Part shown: piece by piece, positions 1 to 6,114 of the stretch
How positions within the stretch are numbered: position 1 is the first letter of the stretch
How the letters are laid out: each line of letters opens with the position of its first letter
NCBI GenBank assembly: GCA_002317325.1
Contig: DCJB01000019.1
Span: 1 to 8,040 of the forward strand
Origin: Bacteroidales bacterium UBA1711
Lineage (GTDB): Bacteria > Bacteroidota > Bacteroidia > Bacteroidales > P3
DNA: 8,040 nucleotides
Direction of reading: 5' to 3'
The notes under the pieces: model-generated
Told to the model about the DNA's origin: nothing
Databases searched by the model: none
What the model saw: only the letters and a program-made list of their open reading frames with translations
Translations under genes and position numbers: made by a program

Positions 1-236
1 TCAAGGCGGCGGCTGATCACCTCGTTGACGCGGGCTTCGATTTCGAGCACTTGGGCCTCGGTCGGGGCTGCGGACAGCAGGTAGTCGCATTTTGACTTCT
101 TGCGTTCGATGTGGGCGTTTCGCGAGCGCGGACAGCCGAACATCTTCACCATTGTTGCGTTGAGGATATGCTCCGCCGTGTGCATAGGCGGGTATTCCTG
201 CTTATTGTGTGGGTTCAGTGTGATTTCTTGTTCCAT
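1..236 (-). CDS. AlaX-like tRNA-editing domain protein, 5' part only (runs off left edge)
   Basis: Translating the minus strand from the ATG at 236-234 gives 78 complete codons, open to the window edge, so the C-terminal part is missing. The start reads MEQEITLNPHNKQEYPPMHT and continues AEHILNATMVKMFGCPRSRN. The HxxxH pair (H19, H23 in HTAEH) is the first half of the zinc site of the second additional domain shared by AlaX proteins and by alanyl- and threonyl-tRNA synthetases. Proteins with this domain hydrolyse wrongly charged Ser- or Gly-tRNA(Ala), or Ser-tRNA(Thr). The later zinc ligands (usually CxxxH) would lie outside the window, so catalytic competence cannot be judged. There is no N-terminal room for an aminoacylation domain, so this should be a free-standing editing protein, not a synthetase. 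It starts 6 bases after the final TAA of the Fic gene, which suggests co-transcription. The family call is from memory of the motif; the exact tRNA substrate is unknown. Confidence 0.7.
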   Translation of the reverse strand, partial: MEQEITLNPHNKQEYPPMHTAEHILNATMVKMFGCPRSRNAHIERKKSKCDYLLSAAPTEAQVLEIEARVNEVISRRL

Positions 237-242
237 AGTATC

Positions 243-1247
243 TTATTGGTTGTTCTGATTGATCAGGTTCACCACCAGTTTGATGATGATGTCTTTTTCT
301 TCGGGGCGGCTTTCGGCAATCATGAGCGTGAGGGCCACGAGGGTGTTGTCGGCTATGCGCTTGTGTCCGTCGGGGGCGTATAGCACCTTGTTGCGGTCCA
401 TGAACTAGAGGAACAGCATGGCGGCAATGCGCTTGTTGCCGTCGCTGAAGGAGTGGTTTTTGGTGACGAGGTAGAGCAGCATGGCTGCCTTTTCTTCGAC
501 AGAGGGATAGAGCTCCACCCCTCCGAAGGTTTGGTAAATCTGTCCGATGGAGCTCTTGAAGGAGTCGTCCTTCTCGTTGGCGAAGAGTGCGCTGCCGCCG
601 AACAGGGGCTTGAGTCGTCCGATGGCCTCCATGGCGTTCTCATAGGTGGCATGGAAAGGTTCTTCGGCGGTGGTTTTTTCCACCGAGAGCTGCTGGTGGT
701 CGTAGTGGTCGAGGGTGTCGAGGGCATAGACGTAGTCGCCCATCATGGACAGCAGACCGTCGGCCTCTTCGGACGACACAGACTCTTGCAGTTGGTAGGT
801 TCTCGACATCAGGCGCACCACGTCCTTCAGTTCCTCGTAGCGCTGTTGTGTGATTTTTTGGTTGACGGCATAACCTTTGACGAGGTAGTCCTTGAGTATT
901 TGGTTGGCCCACTGGCGGAATTTGGTGGCATTTCTGGAGTTTACACGATACCCAACGGAAATAATGACATCGAGGTTGTAGAAGGGGATGGTTCTTTCCA
1001 CTCGGCGCTTCCCTTCCAGTCGAACTTGTGCAATTTTTGCACAGGTTGAGGTCTCGTCCAATTCTCCGCTTGTGTAGATGTTCTTGATATGTCGCAGAAG
1101 GGAGGTTCTGTCGGTATCGAACAGTAAGGCCATCTGTTGCTGGCTTAGCCATACGGTTTCTCCTTCTAACTTGACATCCAGCTGAATACTGTTATCCTCG
1201 TTGGTGTACAGCACTATTGCCGGTGAGATTGAATCGGTTGTGTTCAT
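243..1247 (-). pseudogene. RhuM-Fic fusion protein interrupted by an in-frame amber stop
   Basis: The first segment (1247-405) gives 280 residues and ends at TAG (407-405). The same frame then stays open for 53 codons to TAA at 245-243, so the intact ancestor was about 334 residues. Residues 8-130 resemble RhuM-family proteins, with TVWLSQQQMALLFDTDRTSL (31-50, a likely helix-turn-helix) and IPFYNLDVIISVGYRV (87-102). A linker leads to a Fic/DOC domain with the motif HSFSDGNKR (265-273): catalytic H265, acidic D269, N271 and R273. Fic enzymes transfer AMP or similar groups from nucleotides to hydroxyl side chains of target proteins. The amber falls in the helix directly after the motif, at a position where relatives tend to have an aromatic residue, so the truncated product lacks the last part of the Fic fold and is probably inactive. 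The post-stop sequence (FMDRNKVLYAPDGHKRIADN onward) still looks Fic-like. The gene lies 32 bases after nhaC and 6 bases before the AlaX-like gene, on the same strand. A sequencing error or readthrough is also possible. Confidence 0.8.
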
Positions 1248-1279
1248 TTGATTGGAGTCGGTTCATTTTGTCTATTGAT

Positions 1280-2791
1280 TCAAGCCGGTTGTGGGCCGGT
1301 GGCGGGGCATTGGGCGGCGTCGGAGTCGGCTTCTTTGGGCGGGACTTTGAAAATCTTGTAGCCGAGGAAGGCCACGGAGAGGGACATGAGCGGAGAGAGC
1401 AGGTTGAAGAAGCAGTAGGGGATGTACTCCAATGTGGGCACTTTGAGCACCATAGACTGAGTCATGCCGCAGGTGTTCCAGGGGATGAGCACCGAGGTGA
1501 CGGTGGCCGAGTCTTCGGCCGAGCGGCTCAACAGCCGACCCTCGTAGCCTTTCTCCTTGAAGAGTCGTTTGTAGAGGCTGGTGGTGAGCACAATGCTCAG
1601 GTATTGGTCGCCGGTAATCATGTTGGCGAAGACGCCCGTTGCCACGGTGGAGCCGACCAGCGAGCGGCGGCCGCTTATCAGCCGCGCAAACCGATTGGTG
1701 AGGCAGTGGAGGATGCCGCTGCCCGTCAGCATGCCGCCGAAGGTGGCCGCGCAGACAATCAGGAAGACGGTATTCAGCACCCCGTGCATACCGCGGGTGT
1801 GCACCAGCCCGTTCAGCACCTCGTTGCCGGTGTTGATGGAGGTCTCGCCATAGTAGGTAATCATAAGTCCGCGGAACATTCCGCCGAAGTCGTTTCCGCC
1901 CCCGATGGAGGCCAGTGCCTGGGGCTGGGCCACCAGTGCGACAATGCCCGCGACGAGCGCTGAGAGAAACAGCGTGATGACGGCCGGGAGGCGCAGGGCG
2001 ATGAGCACCCCCGTTGCCACAGGCACCAGCAGCAGATAGGGGCTGATGTTGAACCCCTGCTGCAGCCCTGCCGAGAACTCGGCCGTCTGCACCACCCCTT
2101 CGGTCGAGTGGGTGAGGCTTGCCACCAAGAAGATGATGAGGGTGATGGTGAAGGACGGCACGGTGGTAATCAGCATATAGCGGATGTGGGTGAAGAGCGA
2201 CACGCCGCCGACCGACGAAGCCAGCACCGTGGTGTCCGACAGCGGCGATATTTTGTCGCCGAAGTAGGAGCCCGAGATAATGGCGCCCGCAATCCATGCG
2301 GGCGAGTAGCCCAAGGCGACGCCCACGCCGACAAGCGCGATGCCGATGGTGGCCACGGTGGTCCACGAGCTGCCCGTCATCAGCGACACCGCCGCGCAGA
2401 TGATGACGGCGAGGAACAAGAAGATGCCCGGAGTCAGCACCTTCAGGCCGTAGAATATCAGCGTGGGCACTACGCCGCTCACCATCCAGCTGCCCGAAAT
2501 GGCGCCGATGAAGAACAGAATCAGCACTGCGGAGAACACGGAGTTGATGTTTTGGCCGACGGCCTGTTCCAGGTGCGACCACGGCACCTTGTAGCCAATC
2601 ATAGCGATGGCGGCGGTGACGGCCGAGGCCGTAAGCAGCGCCAGCTGGCTGGCACCGTCTAAGGCATCGGTGCCGAAGTAGCGTATCACTCCCGCCAGGA
2701 GGGCTATGAGCACCACGAAGGGCACCAGCACCACCGGCATGGGAATGTTTGGAATGTTAAAGTCTTCCGTCTGTTCTTTCTCGTTGTTCAT
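1280..2791 (-). CDS. nhaC: NhaC-family Na+/H+ antiporter
   Basis: This 503-residue, very hydrophobic protein fits the NhaC antiporter family in length and motifs. It would sit in the inner membrane and exchange internal Na+ for external protons, or the reverse depending on gradients. About ten to twelve membrane segments can be seen, for example near residues 18-36, 48-66, 84-105, 119-137, 145-165, 204-226, 252-288, 338-358 and 458-476. Family signature stretches are present: MTGSSWTT (138-145), GSYFGDKISPLSDTT (174-188), MITGDQYLSIVL (391-402) and EDSATVTSVLIPWNTCG (426-442). The start at 2791 leaves a short polar N-terminus before the first membrane segment. It is the first gene after the kor terminator and has its own promoter at 2916-2947, leaving a leader of roughly 118 bases. 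The stop is TGA. The gene downstream starts 32 bases later. Some family members carry other exchanges (malate-lactate, for example), so the exact ions are inferred. Confidence 0.92.
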   Translation of the reverse strand: MNNEKEQTEDFNIPNIPMPVVLVPFVVLIALLAGVIRYFGTDALDGASQLALLTASAVTAAIAMIGYKVPWSHLEQAVGQNINSVFSAVLILFFIGAISGSWMVSGVVPTLIFYGLKVLTPGIFLFLAVIICAAVSLMTGSSWTTVATIGIALVGVGVALGYSPAWIAGAIISGSYFGDKISPLSDTTVLASSVGGVSLFTHIRYMLITTVPSFTITLIIFLVASLTHSTEGVVQTAEFSAGLQQGFNISPYLLLVPVATGVLIALRLPAVITLFLSALVAGIVALVAQPQALASIGGGNDFGGMFRGLMITYYGETSINTGNEVLNGLVHTRGMHGVLNTVFLIVCAATFGGMLTGSGILHCLTNRFARLISGRRSLVGSTVATGVFANMITGDQYLSIVLTTSLYKRLFKEKGYEGRLLSRSAEDSATVTSVLIPWNTCGMTQSMVLKVPTLEYIPYCFFNLLSPLMSLSVAFLGYKIFKVPPKEADSDAAQCPATGPQPA

Positions 2792-2915
2792 CTGTGAGCG
2801 TTTTGAAGGGGTGTTAGGTTGTTTTCGGTAATAGATGGGATGGGGCGGGGAGCGCCTTCGGTACGCGGTCGGGCGGTGATGGGCGCAGACTGCAGCGGCT
2901 GGTCAATCCGTTGTG

Positions 2916-2947
2916 CAAAGGTACTCATTTTTTTCAATCTGAACAAA
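2916..2947 (-). promoter_or_regulatory. Bacteroidetes-type promoter for nhaC
   Basis: On the minus strand there is TTTG (2947-2944), a 20-base spacer, then TACCTTTG (2923-2916). This matches the Bacteroidetes consensus TTTG, 19-21 bases, TAnnTTTG at -33 and -7. The spacer carries a run of seven A. Transcription should start near 2909, about 118 bases before the nhaC ATG. The -33 TTTG is part of the T-run of the upstream terminator. Confidence 0.8.
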
Positions 2948-2978
2948 AAAGGTGTCCGTCGAAAGGGCGGACACCTTT
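2945..2978 (-). terminator. Rho-independent terminator of the 2-oxoacid oxidoreductase operon
   Basis: A perfect 11-base inverted repeat (AAAGGTGTCCG at 2948-2958, CGGACACCTTT at 2968-2978) encloses a 9-base loop. On the minus strand the hairpin is followed by six T (2950-2945, three of them also in the stem). It begins 21 bases after the TAA of the gamma-subunit gene. The plus strand also gives a stem with a shorter T-run, but no plus-strand gene needs it. Confidence 0.9.
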
Positions 2979-2999
2979 GGTGTGGTGATGCAAGAGGGA

Positions 3000-3551
3000 T
3001 TAGAGCACCTGGACGGCTTCGATAAGGCCCTTGCCGACCTCGATGGCCTGCTCATTCTGAGGAATGAGGTTGTGATGGCGCTCGGGGAGGGACTTTTCGA
3101 GTCCTTTGTGGATGAACTCGGAGCCGACGATGGGTTTGAGTTTCAGGAAGCCGCCGAGGACCACCATATTGAACACCTTGGAGATGCCCATTTCCTGGGC
3201 TTTCTCGGTGGCGGCAATTCGGTAGATGTTGATGTCCTTGCGGGTGGGGTGATGGGTGATGCCGTTGGGGTCGTAAATCAGCATGCCGCCGGGTTTCACG
3301 GTCTTCTCGAATTTGTCGAGAGACTGCTGGTTGAGGACGATGGCGGTGTCGTATTTACTGATGATGGGCGAGCAGATGCGCTCGTCGCTGACGATGACGG
3401 TGACGTTGGCGGTGCCGCCGCGCTGCTCGGGGCCGTAGGAGGGCATCCAGCAGACTTCTTTATCTTCCATGACGCCAGAGTAGGCAAGGATTTTGCCCAT
3501 GGAGAGGACTCCCTGTCCACCAAAGCCGGCGATGATTATTTCTTCTGTCAT
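3000..3551 (-). CDS. korC: 2-oxoacid:ferredoxin oxidoreductase, gamma subunit
   Basis: This 183-residue protein matches the gamma subunit (POR_N-partner catalytic gamma domain) of pyruvate, 2-ketoisovalerate and 2-oxoglutarate ferredoxin oxidoreductases, which are normally 170-190 residues. It opens with IIIAGFGGQGVLSMGKIL; GFGGQGV (9-15) is the hallmark glycine-rich loop of this subunit. A second family stretch follows at MPSYGPEQRGGTANVTVIVS (36-55), and the segment ICSP (59-62) is also typical. In the known structures this domain helps bind CoA and close the active site formed by alpha and beta. It is the last gene of the four-gene operon: its ATG lies 101 bases after the beta-subunit stop, and the terminator hairpin lies 21 bases after its TAA. 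No iron-sulfur cysteine motif is present, as expected for gamma. The korC/vorC symbol depends on substrate, which the sequence does not settle. Confidence 0.92.
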   Translation of the reverse strand: MTEEIIIAGFGGQGVLSMGKILAYSGVMEDKEVCWMPSYGPEQRGGTANVTVIVSDERICSPIISKYDTAIVLNQQSLDKFEKTVKPGGMLIYDPNGITHHPTRKDINIYRIAATEKAQEMGISKVFNMVVLGGFLKLKPIVGSEFIHKGLEKSLPERHHNLIPQNEQAIEVGKGLIEAVQVL

Positions 3552-3573
3552 AGTTGTATGCTTTTTGGGGGTG

Positions 3574-3608
3574 AAATGAGAATAGTGAATAGTGAATGGA
3601 CAAATGCT
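3574..3608. repeat. Degenerate tandem 7-base array between beta and gamma subunit genes
   Basis: Read on the plus strand in one phase: AAATGAG, AATAGTG, AATAGTG, AATGGAC, AAATGCT. Two units are identical and the flanking ones diverge while keeping the 7-base spacing. A still weaker series (CGGTCAG, TTCACGG, TTCGCTG, ATTGACG, TTCACCG at 3611-3645) fills most of the rest of the spacer. The periodicity of the weak series is only suggestive. Confidence 0.6.
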
Positions 3609-3652
3609 GTCGGTCAGTTCACGGTTCGCTGATTGACGTTCACCGAATTAAT

Positions 3653-4480
<828 letters not shown>

Positions 4481-4496
4481 TTTATTCGATATTTTT

Positions 4497-4539
4497 GATT
4501 GCAGATTGCAGATTGGAGAGTTTGCGGTTGCAGGTTGCT
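4497..4539. repeat. Tandem 7-base array upstream of the beta-subunit gene
   Basis: Plus-strand units are GATTGCA, GATTGCA, GATTGGA, GAGTTTG, then one extra base, then GGTTGCA and GGTTGCT. The first three and last two units are clear. The array ends 16 bases before the korB start codon. No promoter-like TAnnTTTG is present in this spacer, so the subunit genes are probably one transcript. Confidence 0.75.
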
Positions 4540-4563
4540 GCAGGCCATGTTGCCGTACTCGGA

Positions 4564-4598
4564 ACTCTACAATCTAAATTCTACATTTTACATTATTT
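4564..4598. repeat. Tandem 7-base array abutting the alpha-subunit stop codon
   Basis: Plus-strand units in constant phase are ACTCTAC, AATCTAA, ATTCTAC, ATTTTAC, ATTATTT. The TAA stop of the alpha-subunit gene (4595-4593 on the minus strand) lies inside the last unit. Read on the minus strand, the region after the stop is TGTAAAA, TGTAGAA, TTTAGAT, TGTAGAG, so it has stops in more than one frame. Confidence 0.75.
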
Positions 4599-5675
4599 AA
4601 TGATTTTTTCTTCGAGGGCTTCGAGAACCTCTTCGGGAGTGGGGATGATACCGCCGAAACGGCCGAAATGCTCGATGGGAATCTGGCAGTTGGCGGCCAG
4701 TTTCACATCCTCAATCATCTGGCCGGCGCTCATCTCGACGCAGAGCATACCCTTGACCTTTTTGGCCAGTTCGGCGACCTGCTTGGTGGGGAAGGGGAAG
4801 AGGGTGATGGGGCGGAGGAGTCCGACCTTCAGTCCCTTGGCGCGGGCCAGTTCCATGCTCTTCATGCAGATGCGGGAGGAGGTGCCGTAGGCGACGAAGA
4901 TATAGTCGGCGTCCTCGCAGTTGAGCATTTCGTAGCGGACGTCGTTCTCTTTCATTTCGGCGTATTTCTTTTGGAGCTTCTGGTTGAAGACCTCTTGGCG
5001 GGCGGAGTCGAGTTCGAGAGAGGTGATGATGTTGTGAGCGCGGTTGGCGGGTTTGCCCCAGCAGCCCCAGGGGGCTTTGGCGCGGCGTTCTTCCTCGGTC
5101 CAGCGGGGGAGGTAGTCGCGGGTGTAGCATTTCTCCATGCACTGGCCGATGGCGCCGTCGGTGAGGATGAGGACGGGGTTGCGATATTTGAAGGCGATGT
5201 CCCAGGCGTCGAAGACGAAGTCGTACATTTCCTGGACGCTGGCGGGAGCCATCACATAGAGCTGATAGTCGCCGTGGCCGCCGCCCTTGGTGCTTTGGAA
5301 GTAGTCGCTCTGGGCGGGCTGGATGGTGCCCAGACCGGGGCCGCCGCGCATGGCGTTCATGATGACGCAAGGAATTTCGGCGCCGGCGAGGTAGGTGAGG
5401 CCTTCGCACATCAGCGAGATTCCGGGGGAAGAGGAGGAGGTGGCAACTTTCTTGCCTGTGGCGGCGCCGCCGTAAACCATGTTGATAGAGGCGAGTTCAG
5501 ACTCGGCCTGCAGAACGACCATGCCGGTAGTCTCCCAAGGTTTTTCGGCCATCAGGGTTTCCATAACTTCCGACTGCGGAGTGATAGGATAGCCGAAATA
5601 GCCGTCCGTACCGCTGGCAATCATAGCGCGGGCAATAGCCTCATTGCCCTTCATTAATTTCAGTTCTTTTGCCAT
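4593..5675 (-). CDS. vorB: 2-oxoacid:ferredoxin oxidoreductase, alpha subunit (VorB-like)
   Basis: This 360-residue protein has the expected domain order. An N-terminal pyrimidine-binding domain (about 1-240) carries YPITPQSE (29-36), the substrate-pocket motif of the family, ATSSSSPGISLMCEGL (78-93) and RGGPGLGT (110-117). A C-terminal domain II (about 255-350) carries LLRPITLFPFP (287-297) and EMSAGQMIEDV (314-324). It supplies the second half of the thiamine diphosphate site at the interface with beta. The absence of a fused gamma domain, and its length, match the VorB/KorA form found across Bacteroidales, where the closest annotation I recall is 3-methyl-2-oxobutanoate dehydrogenase subunit VorB. 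The gene starts 21 bases after the ferredoxin stop, with only a purine-rich AAGAAAAAG stretch as a possible ribosome site. A 7-base repeat array runs into its TAA. The family assignment is secure. Whether it is vorB (branched-chain acids) or korA (2-oxoglutarate) is not. Confidence 0.93.
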   Translation of the reverse strand: MAKELKLMKGNEAIARAMIASGTDGYFGYPITPQSEVMETLMAEKPWETTGMVVLQAESELASINMVYGGAATGKKVATSSSSPGISLMCEGLTYLAGAEIPCVIMNAMRGGPGLGTIQPAQSDYFQSTKGGGHGDYQLYVMAPASVQEMYDFVFDAWDIAFKYRNPVLILTDGAIGQCMEKCYTRDYLPRWTEEERRAKAPWGCWGKPANRAHNIITSLELDSARQEVFNQKLQKKYAEMKENDVRYEMLNCEDADYIFVAYGTSSRICMKSMELARAKGLKVGLLRPITLFPFPTKQVAELAKKVKGMLCVEMSAGQMIEDVKLAANCQIPIEHFGRFGGIIPTPEEVLEALEEKIIK

Positions 5676-5696
5676 GTTATTTGTTCTTTTTCTTGT

Positions 5697-5915
5697 TTAA
5701 CATTTGACTTTATAGACGGTGATAACGCCGTCGGGGCACACCACCGCGCAGCTGGCGCAGCCGATGCACTTGTCATTTACGGTTTGGGTGTAGTTGTAGC
5801 CCTTGCCGTTTACATTTTTCGATAACTCGATAACCTTCATCGGGCAGGCTTCAATGCATACGCCGCAGCCTTTGCAATGCTCGGTATCGATTACGATTTG
5901 TCCTTTAAATGCCAT
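5697..5915 (-). CDS. korD: Dicluster 2[4Fe-4S] ferredoxin (delta) subunit of the oxidoreductase
   Basis: This small 72-residue protein has two complete cluster motifs, CKGCGVCIEACP (14-25) and CIGCASCAVVCP (50-61), each CxxCxxCxxxCP. It therefore binds two [4Fe-4S] clusters in the arrangement of clostridial ferredoxins, with a short insert (about 26-49) between the motifs. As first gene of the operon it most likely acts as the electron-carrying delta subunit, linking the beta-subunit cluster to the soluble ferredoxin pool. In other members of the family such a protein is a separate subunit, as here, or fused to another subunit. It lies 21 bases ahead of the alpha gene and about 52 bases behind its likely transcription start. 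A free-standing ferredoxin that merely shares the operon cannot be ruled out. No cysteine is missing. Confidence 0.93.
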   Translation of the reverse strand: MAFKGQIVIDTEHCKGCGVCIEACPMKVIELSKNVNGKGYNYTQTVNDKCIGCASCAVVCPDGVITVYKVKC

Positions 5916-5973
5916 AATGTTAGTTTTATATGATTAATAACAGTTGTTGTCTCTTTCGGACTATTCGGATTTG

Positions 5974-6004
5974 CAAAGGTACTATTTTTTTTTGGACTGG
6001 CAAA
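5974..6004 (-). promoter_or_regulatory. Bacteroidetes-type promoter for the ferredoxin-vorB-korB-korC operon
   Basis: On the minus strand there is TTTG (6004-6001), a 19-base spacer, then TACCTTTG (5981-5974). This is an excellent fit to the -33/-7 consensus. The spacer has a run of nine A just before TAGTACC. The likely start of transcription is near 5967, giving a leader of about 52 bases. Confidence 0.82.
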
Positions 6005-6010
6005 AAAAAC

Positions 6011-6050
6011 TTTTCCGTCCCGCCGGCTGCCGCGCCGCGGCGGGAAAAAA
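6011..6050. repeat. GC-rich inverted repeat with T/A flanks between divergent promoters
   Basis: CCCGCCG (6019-6025) pairs with CGGCGGG (6038-6044) around a 12-base loop. The arms are flanked by TTTT on the left and six A on the right, which can extend the pairing past a small bulge. Neither strand places a T-run after the hairpin, so it is not a normal terminator. It lies just upstream of the operon promoter and upstream of parE; a protein-binding site is possible but unproven. Confidence 0.5.
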
Positions 6051-6087
6051 GGCTGTGCCGCATGGCCGCTATGTGCGGATTTTTATG

Positions 6088-6095
6088 TAACTTTG
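6088..6095 (+). promoter_or_regulatory. Possible -7 element for parE
   Basis: TAACTTTG matches TAnnTTTG and sits 19 bases before the parE ATG, so a leader of about 14 bases is expected. No TTTG is present 19-21 bases upstream (that region is GC-rich), so the -33 half is weak or absent. Confidence 0.5.
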
Positions 6096-6114
6096 CAGCG
6101 CAAATCCCGTTGCC

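Noticed and set aside
405..407. Amber codon reassigned to an amino acid across the genome
   Set aside because: About 2,000 codons in the six other complete genes contain no in-frame TAG, so general reassignment is unlikely; local readthrough remains open.
1272..2582. A 436-codon frame overlapping nhaC on the same strand
   Set aside because: Arg/His/Gly-rich translation with no domain; nhaC in the other frame has full family motifs. A frame shadow of high-GC coding sequence.
2819..3025. A 68-codon plus-strand frame over the terminator-promoter region
   Set aside because: It crosses the kor terminator and nhaC promoter, has no motif and no promoter of its own.
6058..6084. CCGCA/TGCGG hairpin followed by a T-run before parE, as a terminator or attenuator
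   Set aside because: Only a 5-base stem with an 11-base loop, lying upstream of the likely parE transcription start, with no plus-strand gene ahead of it that would need termination.
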